Assembly: GCF_000814905.1 (NCBI RefSeq)
Contig: NZ_JXAG01000052.1
Span: forward strand, 62,001-126,000
From: Enterobacter sp. Bisph1
Lineage (GTDB): Bacteria > Pseudomonadota > Gammaproteobacteria > Enterobacterales > Enterobacteriaceae
Length of the DNA: 64,000 nucleotides
Direction of reading: 5' to 3'
Shown piece by piece: positions 1 through 7,734 of this stretch (its first letter is position 1; each line of letters begins with the position of its first letter). Below the pieces are notes generated by a model, which was not told where the DNA came from, ran no database searches, and was given only the letters and a program-made list of their open reading frames with translations. Made by a program: the position numbers and the translations under genes.

Positions 1-997
1 CCTGGGCGGAGCTGCGCATCGCCGCCGCCAGCGTATTCGCCTGCTGGGTATTTTCAGAGGTATGTTTAACCGTTGAGGTCAGCTGTTCCATGCTGGCGGC
101 GGTCTGGCCAAGAGAGGCCGCCTGCTCTTCGGTACGGGCTGAGAGATCGGTATTGCCGGCAGCAATCTCTTCTGCGGCGTGCGCCACGCTCTGGCTGGAG
201 TTGCGTACCTGGGCAATAATTTCTACCAGCGAAAGGCGCATTTGCTCCAGCGAGCCGAGCATATCGCCAATTTCATCTTTCGAGCCGTTAGCAATCGGCA
301 GATGCAGCTCCCCTGCCGCCATCTGCTGGCAATGCGCGCGGGCGGTATCCAGCGGCGTTAACACACGGCGTCTCAGCAGAATAAAGACCGCCGCAATAAT
401 CAGCGAAAACAGCAGAGCAAAAACAGCAAGGGTCACCATGCTGTTAACGAAGCGATTCTGCGCGTCGGTGTTCAGACGCTGGGCATATTTTTCGCGAAAG
501 GCCAGCAGGTTATCGAGGGTGATTTCAAACTGACGATCAAGCTGCGGGATCGTTGTGCTGACCAACTGGTTAAAACGCACGGTGTCGTTATTGCTCGCGG
601 CATCAAGCAGCGGACGCAGCCCATCATCTACATAAGTATGCCAGGCACGACGATAAGGCTCGGCCAGCGCTTCTTCACCCTCAACGGCGGGCGCCGCCTG
701 ATAGTGGTTAAACGCATCCGTTGCTTTTTGCATCACCGCTTTCGCGGTCTCAAGGGATGTCTGGGTTTTTTCTTTATCGCCCAACGAGGCGTTAATCATC
801 GCTTCCATCAGCCGCACCCGCAATGTGCGGCTATGGTTAATAGGGTCAATAACGGAAAGCACAACCCGGATTTCTTTGTTCACATTATCCAGCGACTCAT
901 TGCTGCGGGTAAGTGACCAAAGGTTAGCGGCGGAGCTGGCAAGAAAGATACCAAGTAACAGGGTAAACACGAGAAATGAAAAACGCCTTACTGACAT
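1..997 (-). CDS. Methyl-accepting chemotaxis protein (N-terminal 332 residues; continues beyond the window)
   Basis: Transmembrane chemoreceptor that senses a periplasmic ligand and signals to CheA/CheW. No stop is reached, so the C-terminal signalling tip lies outside the window. Visible parts: short cytoplasmic start, first membrane helix at about residues 7-25, periplasmic four-helix (TarH-type) sensor at about 26-185, second membrane helix at about 186-208, HAMP linker at about 210-262, then the first methylation helix with TEEQAASL and ASMEQLTSTVK. The ligand cannot be assigned: the general layout matches Tsr/Tar/Trg receptors, but I do not recognise a particular member. A good sigma-28 promoter lies upstream, so it is likely co-regulated with flagellar class 3 genes. 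Confidence 0.93.
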   Translation of the reverse strand, partial: MSVRRFSFLVFTLLLGIFLASSAANLWSLTRSNESLDNVNKEIRVVLSVIDPINHSRTLRVRLMEAMINASLGDKEKTQTSLETAKAVMQKATDAFNHYQAAPAVEGEEALAEPYRRAWHTYVDDGLRPLLDAASNNDTVRFNQLVSTTIPQLDRQFEITLDNLLAFREKYAQRLNTDAQNRFVNSMVTLAVFALLFSLIIAAVFILLRRRVLTPLDTARAHCQQMAAGELHLPIANGSKDEIGDMLGSLEQMRLSLVEIIAQVRNSSQSVAHAAEEIAAGNTDLSARTEEQAASLGQTAASMEQLTSTVKHTSENTQQANTLAAAMRSSAQ

Positions 998-1067
998 ATT
1001 TTACGACCTTGCTGAGTTGGATTTATACATAACGCTCCTCAGTTACCAGAGGGGCGCGGTATTCAGG

Positions 1068-1094
1068 TTATCGGTCAGCAGGCGGTAATATTTA
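1068..1094 (-). promoter_or_regulatory. Sigma-28 (FliA) promoter of the chemoreceptor gene
   Basis: Read on the minus strand: TAAATATT, 11 bases, ACCGATAA. The family consensus is TAAAGTTT-N11-GCCGATAA, so 6 of 8 and 7 of 8 bases match at the exact spacing. It lies about 70 bp upstream of the receptor start codon. Confidence 0.75.
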
Positions 1095-1304
1095 ACTTAA
1101 AGATCATTACTCTTACAAATCAACATTTTAAATTTTTCAATGGCTTACGCGAAATAATGGCCGCATGTATCATTAAATATAAACCAATGTTTTATATCAC
1201 TTAACGCAGCAAATAAGCGCCTCAGCGACAAAAGAAAACAGCAGAATAAGTAGCCAGCCTTGAAGGCCATAAAGCCCTTCGGTAAACAAAGAAGAGGAAG
1301 CAGT

Positions 1305-2093
1305 ATGATCACCTTATGCAAAGCGTGCGGTACCTCATATGAGGTGGCCAACCGCCCCCCGGAACAGTGCAAAATTTGCCAGGATGCGCGTCAGTTTGTG
1401 CCGGTCGGCGGGCAGAAATGGGTCGATTTATCCTCCCTCGCCTCTCATGCCAATAAATGGCGGCAGCACGAGGCCGATCTTTTTAGTATTCAAACGGTTC
1501 CGGCTTTTGCCATCGGGCAGCGCGCGTTCCTTATCAGAACGGCGCAGGGAAATATTTTATGGGACTGCATCGCCACGCTCGATGAGGCGACAAAAACCCT
1601 GATCGCTTCGCTTGGCGGGATTGAGGCAATTGCCCTCTCCCATCCTCATTACTACACCACCATGCAGGACTGGGCAGATGAATTTGACGCGCCGGTTTAC
1701 CTGCACGCCCGCGATAAAGAGTGGATCATGCGCGACAGCCCGTACATTACGCTTTGGGAAGGCGAAACCCTCCAGTTAACCGCGGACGTTTGTCTGATGC
1801 GCCTTGGCGGTCATTTCCCCGGTGGCTGCGTGCTGCACTGGGCGCGTGACGAAGGGGTGCTGCTTTCCGGTGATATTCTGCAGGTCACCCCCGGTGCCGA
1901 TGCGGTCTCGTTTATGTGGAGCTATCCCAATATGCTGCCGTTAGCCGCACAGACGGTTCACGCAATGGCGCAGCGCCTGGATAACGTTGCGTTTGCCAGG
2001 CTTTATGGCGCATTTGAAGGCAGAGAAATCATCGCCGATGCCGCTAATTGCGTGCGTCGCTCCGCAGAGAAGTATATTGCCTGCCTGCGGTAA
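1305..2093 (+). CDS. MBL-fold metallo-hydrolase with N-terminal zinc ribbon
   Basis: 262-residue protein. Residues 1-25 carry a small zinc ribbon (C5-x2-C8 ... C22-x2-C25). The rest is a metallo-beta-lactamase fold with H113-P-H115, H134, H170 (GGHFPGG) and D190 (SGDIL). The usual HxHxDH motif is incomplete: the D-H pair is replaced by Tyr/Thr (HPHYYTT), which suggests a single-metal or altered site. The start is set by the GAAGAGGAAG ribosome site just before 1305; an in-frame ATG 45 bases upstream lacks one. Substrate unknown. Similar zinc-ribbon MBL proteins are found as stand-alone enterobacterial genes. It stands alone here, convergent with the GNAT gene. Confidence 0.85.
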   Translation: MITLCKACGTSYEVANRPPEQCKICQDARQFVPVGGQKWVDLSSLASHANKWRQHEADLFSIQTVPAFAIGQRAFLIRTAQGNILWDCIATLDEATKTLIASLGGIEAIALSHPHYYTTMQDWADEFDAPVYLHARDKEWIMRDSPYITLWEGETLQLTADVCLMRLGGHFPGGCVLHWARDEGVLLSGDILQVTPGADAVSFMWSYPNMLPLAAQTVHAMAQRLDNVAFARLYGAFEGREIIADAANCVRRSAEKYIACLR

Positions 2094-2107
2094 ACCAGCG
2101 CCAGTGA

Positions 2108-2620
2108 TCAATACAGCAGTTGCATCGCCACGCGGCGTTGTATATCAAGCCCGGCGAGGCTTTCGTCTTCAAGCACGGCTTGCAAACGAGGTGATAAAGC
2201 GTGGCTCTCAATGGCCACAAAACCCAGCGATGCGTAAAACGGGGCGTTAAAGGGCGCATCGCGATCGGTGGTTAACGACGCCCCGCATACACCGCGCGTT
2301 TTGCCTTCGATAAGAAGCGCCTGCAGCAGACGGCGACCAATGCCTTGTCGCTGCCACTGCGGATGCACATCCATTTCGGCGATATGGAGCCAGCCTTCAG
2401 CAACGTAGCCGCCAGCAAACCCGACCGGGATATCGTCCGCGGCGAAAGCCACCAATAATACCCCTTCGCGACATAATGCACCCAGCGTTTCCAGTGGCGT
2501 TGCCACAGGCTTTCCCGTCACGGCGCCCGCTTCGCGCAGCGTTTCATACGCGGCAAATTCAATAGCATTTAATGCCGCCAGGTGCTCTGCCTGCGCCGGG
2601 CGAATGATGATATTTCTCAA
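2108..2620 (-). CDS. GNAT family N-acetyltransferase
   Basis: 170 residues; acetyl-CoA dependent acyltransferase of unknown substrate. The acetyl-CoA binding motif A is clear: MDVHPQWQRQGIGRRLL at about residues 83-99 (Q/R-x-x-G-x-G/A). The reading starts with TTG at 2620, preceded at 6 bases by AGGAG, so I take TTG as the true start. It is convergent with the MBL gene, leaving only 14 bases between them, and appears monocistronic. Confidence 0.85.
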   Translation of the reverse strand: MRNIIIRPAQAEHLAALNAIEFAAYETLREAGAVTGKPVATPLETLGALCREGVLLVAFAADDIPVGFAGGYVAEGWLHIAEMDVHPQWQRQGIGRRLLQALLIEGKTRGVCGASLTTDRDAPFNAPFYASLGFVAIESHALSPRLQAVLEDESLAGLDIQRRVAMQLLY

Positions 2621-3194
2621 AACTGTCTCCTGCGTAGGAACGGGTATTTGCGCTGACCAGGCCGCCGCTGGCGGGTTATTTTAAGACAACATTGCGTGGC
2701 GTCTTAATAGCCGCGTCCCATTCACCGTTTCATTTACTTACAAATAAATTGCTGCGCGGTATTATTCATTAATGTAACTAATAGAAATTGAATGTTGTAT
2801 GTTTTCTAGCCGTGATGGTTATTCGCCGTTCTCCCCAAGGACGGCTTTTTTTTTGCCCGGCATCCGGGAGAAAGTTAAAGTCTAAACCGCACGCTTTTTT
2901 TTTATCAGTGTGGCTTATGCTCCATCCTGCAACAGGCCGCTACTGCGTTGTCAGCGCCTTATTAGGCCGAAATAAAAGAATAATATTAGCCTGCTGGCGA
3001 ATAAGCTTCTGCGCAGCCATGCTCTCTGAGTCAAATTTCCCCTTTCAGACTTTCCGTTCTGTAAAAGGGTTTTCTGCTGCCCACTGTCCCTGTAGTCTCA
3101 TTAACGCTTTTTTTGCTGTGCACGATGTGAGTCGCCTTTTCTGCCTATTAAAACGAGAAAATTTTGCCATTTTTGAGGAACGGACAGGATAATT
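2621..3194. other. Intergenic region upstream of shiA
   Basis: 574 bp without a convincing gene. A 134-codon open frame at 2788-3192 has no good ribosome site, is rich in Cys/Phe/Arg as in non-coding frames, and matches nothing I recognise. T-rich runs occur near 2845 and 2895. The shiA promoter is expected close to the 3' end. Confidence 0.6.
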
Positions 3195-4514
3195 ATGCAT
3201 TCCACGCTCATTACCACTTCCCCCGCCGGGAAAACACCGTCGCTGGATCGCGCCCGGCGTGCCGCCTGGGGCAGCTTCGCCGGCGCGGTGGTCGACTGGT
3301 TCGACTTTCTGCTGTATGGCATTACCGCAGCGCTGGTCTTTAACCGCGAATTTTTCCCGCAAATCGACCCGGCAATGGGTACGCTTGCCGCTTTCGCTAC
3401 CTTTGGCGTCGGCTTTTTATTTCGCCCCCTTGGCGGCATTGTCTTTGGTCACTTCGGCGACCGCCTGGGTCGCAAACGCATGCTGATGATGACGGTCTGG
3501 ATGATGGGTATCGCCACGGCCTGTATCGGGCTGTTGCCGTCGTTTGCCACTATTGGCTGGTGGGCCCCGGCTTTACTGGTGATACTGCGCGCCATTCAGG
3601 GTTTTGCCGTGGGTGGCGAATGGGGTGGCGCCGCACTATTAGCGGTCGAGAGCGCGCCATCGGGCAAAAAAGCCTTCTACAGCAGCGGCGTGCAGGTGGG
3701 TTACGGCGTCGGGTTGTTGCTCTCCACGGGGCTGGTCTCCCTGATAAGTAGCCTGACCACTAATGCACAGTTCCTGAGCTGGGGCTGGCGTCTGCCGTTC
3801 TTATTCAGCATTGTGCTGGTGCTTAGCGCGCTGTGGGTGCGAAACGGTATGGATGAGTCCGCCGAATTTGAACGGATGCAGACGCAACAGCCAGCAGTAA
3901 AAAAACGGCTGCCGGTATTTGAAGCACTGTTTCGCCATCCCGGCGCGTTTTTGAAGATTATTGCCCTGCGTCTGTGCGAACTGTTGACGATGTATATTGT
4001 CACCGCGTTTGCGCTGAACTACTCCACACAGAATCTGGGCTTACCCCGCGAGCTGTTTTTGAATATCGGCTTACTAGTGGGCGGTATCAGCTGTCTGACT
4101 ATTCCGCTTTTCGCGTGGATGGCCGATCGCTTCGGGCGGCGGCGCATCTATATCACCGGTGCCCTGGTCGGTGCGCTGAGCGCGTTTCCGTTTTTTATGG
4201 CCCTGGAGGCGCGCTCGATTATCGGTGTGATTATCTTTTCTCTGCTGCTGGCTAACCTTGCGCACGATATGGTGGTCTGCGTGCAGCAGCCGATGTTTAC
4301 TGAGATGTTCGGCGCAGGCTATCGCTACAGCGGCGCGGGAGTTGGCTACCAGGTCGCCAGCGTAGTAGGCGGTGGCTTTACGCCGTTTATTGCCGCTGCG
4401 CTGGTGACCTTCTCCGGTGGTGCATGGCATTACGTGGCGAGTTATCTGCTGGCAGGCTGCCTGCTCTCGGCCCTGACGGCGATGTTAATGAAAACCCCGC
4501 CGACGCAGGCATAA
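3195..4514 (+). CDS. shiA: Shikimate/dehydroshikimate MFS transporter ShiA
   Basis: 439 residues (E. coli ShiA is 438). Proton-driven uptake of shikimate through the inner membrane, metabolite-sugar-proton symporter branch of the MFS. Nearly collinear with the E. coli protein, including FAGAVVDWFDFLLYG at the N-terminus, the loop 2-3 signature GHFGDRLGRKRML, and AIQGFAVGGEWGGA. Twelve membrane helices are expected. The ATG is preceded by AGGA. A terminator follows at 4521-4550. Adjacent cbl and nac are convergent with it. Confidence 0.96.
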   Translation: MHSTLITTSPAGKTPSLDRARRAAWGSFAGAVVDWFDFLLYGITAALVFNREFFPQIDPAMGTLAAFATFGVGFLFRPLGGIVFGHFGDRLGRKRMLMMTVWMMGIATACIGLLPSFATIGWWAPALLVILRAIQGFAVGGEWGGAALLAVESAPSGKKAFYSSGVQVGYGVGLLLSTGLVSLISSLTTNAQFLSWGWRLPFLFSIVLVLSALWVRNGMDESAEFERMQTQQPAVKKRLPVFEALFRHPGAFLKIIALRLCELLTMYIVTAFALNYSTQNLGLPRELFLNIGLLVGGISCLTIPLFAWMADRFGRRRIYITGALVGALSAFPFFMALEARSIIGVIIFSLLLANLAHDMVVCVQQPMFTEMFGAGYRYSGAGVGYQVASVVGGGFTPFIAAALVTFSGGAWHYVASYLLAGCLLSALTAMLMKTPPTQA

Positions 4515-4520
4515 AAAATT

Positions 4521-4550
4521 AAGCCTCCAGGTGTGGAGGCTATTTTTTTA
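4521..4550. terminator. Terminator between shiA and cbl
   Basis: Perfect 8-bp stem AGCCTCCA / TGGAGGCT followed by a T run on the plus strand. An A run on the left (ataaaaaatt) may let it also serve the minus-strand cbl transcript. Confidence 0.85.
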
Positions 4551-4558
4551 CTCTCGTT

Positions 4559-5509
4559 TTAAATCTGATAATCAATGGCGACATCATCGGGCTCCATCAC
4601 CTGGCGCTTGATTTCGTCCACCGACAGCCCGGCATTACACAACTCAATAAAGCGCCAGACATAGTTACGCTGCAGCTGCCCACGCTTTAATCCTAACCAG
4701 ACAGTATTGGCATCAAACAGATGCCGGGTATCGAGGCGCACCAGTTTGCCCTCTTCGTTCTCACCGCTCGATTGTTCCGCCACCAGCCCGACGCCGAGCC
4801 CCAGCTCAACGTATGTCTTGATGACATCGGAATCCTGCGCGCTCAGCACCACATCGGGAATTAACCCTTTGCGACCAAAGGCTTCGTCTATACGCGAGCG
4901 TCCGGTAATGCCCTGACGATAGGTGATCAGCGGCCAGCGGCTAATCTCCTCCAGGGTCAGCGGCGATGATTGCGCCAGCGGGTGATCCGACGGCACCAAT
5001 AAGCTGTGATGCCAGCGAAACCAGGGAAACGCGACGAGAGCGCTGTCATTGCTTAAGCGCTCGCTGGCGATGCCGATATCCGCGCCGCCGTTATGCAGCA
5101 AAGATTCAATCTCTTGCGGCGTCCCCTGAATCAGCTCCAGCCGCACTTCAGGAAACAGGGCGCGAAAGGATTTGATGACAGACGGTAAACTGTAGCGCGC
5201 CTGAGTATGAGTAGTGGCAATGGTCAGTACGCCAGACGTGTCGTTGGTGAAAAGGTCGGCGAGCCTGCGGACATTACTCGCCTCATTAAGAATGCGCTCC
5301 GCAATCACCAGCAACGCTTTGCCGGGTTCCGTCATGCCCAACAAACGTTTGCCGCGACGAATAAAAATCTCTATCCCCAGCTCTTCTTCAAGCTCGCGGA
5401 TATGCCGGCTGACGCCGGATTGCGAGGTATAAAGCATATTGGCGACGTCGGTAAGATTGAAATCCCGCCGCGCCGCCTCGCGGATAATTTTAAGTTGCTG
5501 GAAATTCAC
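4559..5509 (-). CDS. cbl: LysR-type regulator Cbl (CysB-like)
   Basis: 316 residues, the same length as E. coli Cbl, a CysB paralogue that activates genes for organosulfur use such as tau and ssu. N-terminal winged HTH (NFQQLKIIREAARRD, then TSQSGVSRHIRELEEELG) and C-terminal effector domain. The start is GTG at 5509: homology begins exactly at V-NFQQL and AGGAG lies 9 bases upstream. A longer open frame to 5590 has no homology. It lies 104 bp downstream of nac on the same strand, as in E. coli. Confidence 0.95.
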   Translation of the reverse strand: MNFQQLKIIREAARRDFNLTDVANMLYTSQSGVSRHIRELEEELGIEIFIRRGKRLLGMTEPGKALLVIAERILNEASNVRRLADLFTNDTSGVLTIATTHTQARYSLPSVIKSFRALFPEVRLELIQGTPQEIESLLHNGGADIGIASERLSNDSALVAFPWFRWHHSLLVPSDHPLAQSSPLTLEEISRWPLITYRQGITGRSRIDEAFGRKGLIPDVVLSAQDSDVIKTYVELGLGVGLVAEQSSGENEEGKLVRLDTRHLFDANTVWLGLKRGQLQRNYVWRFIELCNAGLSVDEIKRQVMEPDDVAIDYQI

Positions 5510-5613
5510 CCTTCGCTGCTCCTGGCCTGTCAGACATGACGTTATTGTTAAAGTCTGCGGCCAGGCAGAACAAATAATAAAAACCCGCATCTTATTCCAT
5601 TAAGGAATAATAC

Positions 5614-6531
5614 TTAACTCACCAGCTGCAGTTCGTGGTTTTCTATCGCCGGGCGGCTGACGAGTGACAGTAAAATATCTTTTACTGCCTGCGCCTGCGG
5701 TGAAAGCGCGCCGCGGGCGGAGACATTCAGCGACAGCGGTAAACTCATCGACGGCGTGGTGATACGCGCCATCCAACCGTTGGTGGCCGCGCACAGCGAA
5801 CGTGCGGCGGACTCCGGCAGCACCGTTACGCCCATGCCGCTGGCAATCGCGGCGGTTAAGGTAGCAATCGACTCAATTTCGCCAATAATTTTCGCCGTTA
5901 GTCGACGCAGGGAAAACGCCTCATCCACGCGCAAGCGCACTGCGCTGTAGTCGCACGGCAGGAACAGGTTCATATCGGCCACCGCCGTTAAATCGACGCT
6001 TTGGCCCGGGCAATCACGGGTTCCTACCAGATAGAGATCTTCTTTCAGCAGCGGCAGGCTGCTGATACCGGCACCGGGGGCGCGCTCATACAGCACCGCC
6101 ATATCCAGCTGCCCGCTGAGCAATTTATCGTTGAGCACCGTGCCGCTGTTTTCATGCAAGTAGACCGTCACTTCCGGCAGTTCGGTACGTACCGCCTGCA
6201 ACAACGGCATGGTTACCGACGAAGCGGCTGTACCGGGTGCCAGGCCAATAGAGACCTGCCCGCGCAGGCACTGGCCGACATTATTCACCGCCAGCTGCGC
6301 CTGTTCGCACTGACGCAAAATAGTGCGCGCATGGGTATAGAGAATTTTGCCCGCTTCCGTCGGCGTGACGCCACGTTTGGTACGGATCAGTAATTGCTGA
6401 TCCAGCTCGCCTTCCAGAGTGGCAACCTGCTGGCTCAGCGCAGGCTGCGCAATATGTAATACTTCGGCCGCCTGAGTCAGGCTCCCAATATCGACGATTT
6501 TTACGAAGTATTTCAGTCGTCTTAAGTTCAT
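5614..6531 (-). CDS. nac: Nitrogen assimilation control regulator Nac (LysR family)
   Basis: 305 residues. LysR regulator made under nitrogen limitation; it couples NtrC/sigma-54 to sigma-70 operons (hut, put, ure, gdh in Klebsiella). N-terminal HTH MNLRRLKYFVKIVDIGSLTQ, effector domain after about residue 90. Start at 6531, with GGAGG 4-5 bases upstream. An in-frame ATG at 6612 is not used: the sigma-54 promoter at 6588-6603 lies between it and the true start. This directly shows NtrC control. Confidence 0.96.
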   Translation of the reverse strand: MNLRRLKYFVKIVDIGSLTQAAEVLHIAQPALSQQVATLEGELDQQLLIRTKRGVTPTEAGKILYTHARTILRQCEQAQLAVNNVGQCLRGQVSIGLAPGTAASSVTMPLLQAVRTELPEVTVYLHENSGTVLNDKLLSGQLDMAVLYERAPGAGISSLPLLKEDLYLVGTRDCPGQSVDLTAVADMNLFLPCDYSAVRLRVDEAFSLRRLTAKIIGEIESIATLTAAIASGMGVTVLPESAARSLCAATNGWMARITTPSMSLPLSLNVSARGALSPQAQAVKDILLSLVSRPAIENHELQLVS

Positions 6532-6587
6532 TTTGCCTCCTGTACGGATACCATTGCCAACGTCGGCGGTTATGTCGTCGGAGGAGT

Positions 6588-6603
6588 TGCAATATGCTTG
6601 CCA
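6588..6603 (-). promoter_or_regulatory. Sigma-54 promoter of nac
   Basis: Minus strand reads TGGCAA-GCATA-TTGCA against the consensus TGGCAC-N5-TTGCA: one mismatch at exact spacing, about 57 bp upstream of the nac start codon. Confidence 0.93.
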
Positions 6604-6720
6604 GTTTTGCAAAGGTAAAAAATGAAACCTCTAACAGGCTGGATTATAAGAGATTCTGATTACCTGACGGGGAGTTATTACTGAAACAGCGGTTCGTTTA
6701 CTGCTTCAACGGCGGTGCAA

Positions 6721-6737
6721 TGCACAATTTTGGTGCA
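6721..6737 (-). promoter_or_regulatory. NtrC (NRI) enhancer site for nac
   Basis: TGCACAATTTTGGTGCA, an almost perfect NtrC dyad (TGCAC-N7-GTGCA form). Its centre lies about 130 bp upstream of the sigma-54 element, a normal enhancer distance. The only weakness is that a second site, common at nac promoters, was not clear to me. Confidence 0.9.
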
Positions 6738-6805
6738 GAAAAGCGAACTGGCGCAGAAGATTGTAGAAATAGTCAGCAAACGGTGCTTGCAGGGCGATCC
6801 ACCCT

Positions 6806-6834
6806 TTGACAAGGCGAATAGTCATCGATAATAT
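6806..6834 (+). promoter_or_regulatory. Sigma-70 promoter of tRNA-Asn (first copy)
   Basis: TTGACA (6806-6811), 17 bases, TAATAT (6829-6834), followed by a GC-rich discriminator (gcgcccc) typical of stringently controlled stable-RNA promoters. Confidence 0.8.
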
Positions 6835-6852
6835 GCGCCCCGTTCACACGAT

Positions 6853-6928
6853 TCCTCTGTAGTTCAGTCGGTAGAACGGCGGACTGTTAATCCGTATGTC
6901 ACTGGTTCGAGTCCAGTCAGAGGAGCCA
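6853..6928 (+). tRNA. tRNA-Asn (anticodon GTT), first copy
   Basis: 76 nt including encoded CCA. Acceptor arms TCCTCTG / CAGAGGA, D-loop AGTTCAGTCGGTAGA, anticodon loop CTGTTAA, T-loop GGTTCGAGTCC. Identical in sequence to the copies at 21077 (minus) and 22875 (plus). It borders the accessory island that begins just downstream, consistent with tRNA genes serving as integration sites, but the gene itself is intact. Confidence 0.99.
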
Positions 6929-6937
6929 AATTTAAAG

Positions 6938-6967
6938 AAAGCAGACGTTCACCGACGTCTGCTTTTT
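6938..6967 (+). terminator. Terminator of first tRNA-Asn
   Basis: Stem AAAGCAGACGT / ACGTCTGCTTT with a 5-6 base loop, then T run. Confidence 0.85.
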
Positions 6968-6984
6968 TCATTTCTGTCAGCTGG

Positions 6985-7400
6985 TTATCCTCGCTTTAAG
7001 CATAAACAATGTCTGCCGGTGCGCAATCCGGCACCGCTAGTCACACCGGAAGTGCTTAACCGGAGCTGATTCATCGCTTTTATGCATAACGCACTGGTCA
7101 TCGTTGCTGGATCCTCCAGGTGGTGAATGATTTTAACCGCGAGGCCCCAGGCATCGAAATTGCTCTGAATATTCCGGCACAGCGGGTAGTCCGAGTACTG
7201 GACAGAATAGTGGCAAAACGGGTTATCCGCTGAAGGTGCGGATGAACAACGGCCCGGAACGGATCTCACTGACGCTGGCTAACAGGATATTACAGTAAGC
7301 GGCTTCATGAACCCCTGTCTAACCTGACACCGGAAGAGTACCCGCTGATGGCTGTAAAACCTGAAACAGCAAAATGCGTGAAAACGGATCTACTTACACT
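6985..7400 (+). mobile_element. Decayed IS3-family transposase (orfB) remnant
   Basis: No open frame survives, but the three frames together give the catalytic domain of an IS3-group transposase. About 7012-7118 reads LPVRNPAPLVTPE and NRS-stop-FIAFMHNALV; 7120-7236 reads VVNDFNREAPGIEIALN and RVVRVLDRIVAKR; after a frameshift, YPLKVRMNNGPERISLTLAN. About 7315-7370 reads LSNLTPEEYPLMAVKPE, the C-terminus, so the stretch between has lost roughly 300 bp. Stops, frameshifts and the deletion show a dead element. Terminal repeats were not found. It sits directly after the tRNA-Asn terminator, at the island border. Confidence 0.85.
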
Positions 7401-7430
7401 TTGGCTCGATGTTCGAAGGGATAAGGAATG

Positions 7431-7460
7431 AAGCAGCACCCAAGATATTTCGTGCTGCTT
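7431..7460 (-). repeat. Hairpin repeat, copy 1 (after immunity gene)
   Basis: Inverted arms AGCAGCAC / GTGCTGCT just downstream of the 84-residue immunity gene. Similar hairpins follow the other two immunity genes (8806-8834, 9238-9263), each preceded on the plus strand by a G-rich GGAATGA-like stretch. Terminator-like, but without a strong T run. Confidence 0.6.
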
Positions 7461-7479
7461 CAGAGATATTTGTAATGTA

Positions 7480-7734
7480 TTAGATACTGCCGCCTGAAAT
7501 TTGTAGAGAGTTATCAGAAGAATAGAATTTTTTACATAGTAAGCTCTCTAATTTAATCGCTTGGCTTTCATTAATATTATAAACACCAATGCCTAATGAA
7601 AATTCTTTTTTATCTTCTTCGCTCCACCCCATAATTTCAGCTACATCTGACAGTTTATTTTCTGGGATTTCAATTTCCAGAAGCAACGCCTCATCCTCTT
7701 TACTATATACATCAATAGTATATATTATCGTCAT
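7480..7734 (-). CDS. Putative immunity protein (84 aa), paralogue of 8884-9138
   Basis: 84 residues, acidic. Homologous along its whole length to the protein at 8884-9138: both begin MTI-YTID, have an E-I-P-E/K-KL core and end LQISGGSI / FQISGGEI. Its start overlaps the stop of the displaced toxin tip (ATGA), so the two are translationally coupled, as expected of a toxin-immunity pair. It shows no likeness to the colicin E3 immunity protein encoded at 9315-9563. I cannot name its family with confidence; the immunity role is inferred from position, size and charge. AT-rich compared with core genes. Confidence 0.75.
   Translation of the reverse strand: MTIIYTIDVYSKEDEALLLEIEIPENKLSDVAEIMGWSEEDKKEFSLGIGVYNINESQAIKLESLLCKKFYSSDNSLQISGGSI

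Noticed and set aside
2788..3192. 134-codon open frame upstream of shiA
   Set aside because: No ribosome site, composition of a non-coding frame, no recognisable sequence; it sits where the shiA promoter should be.
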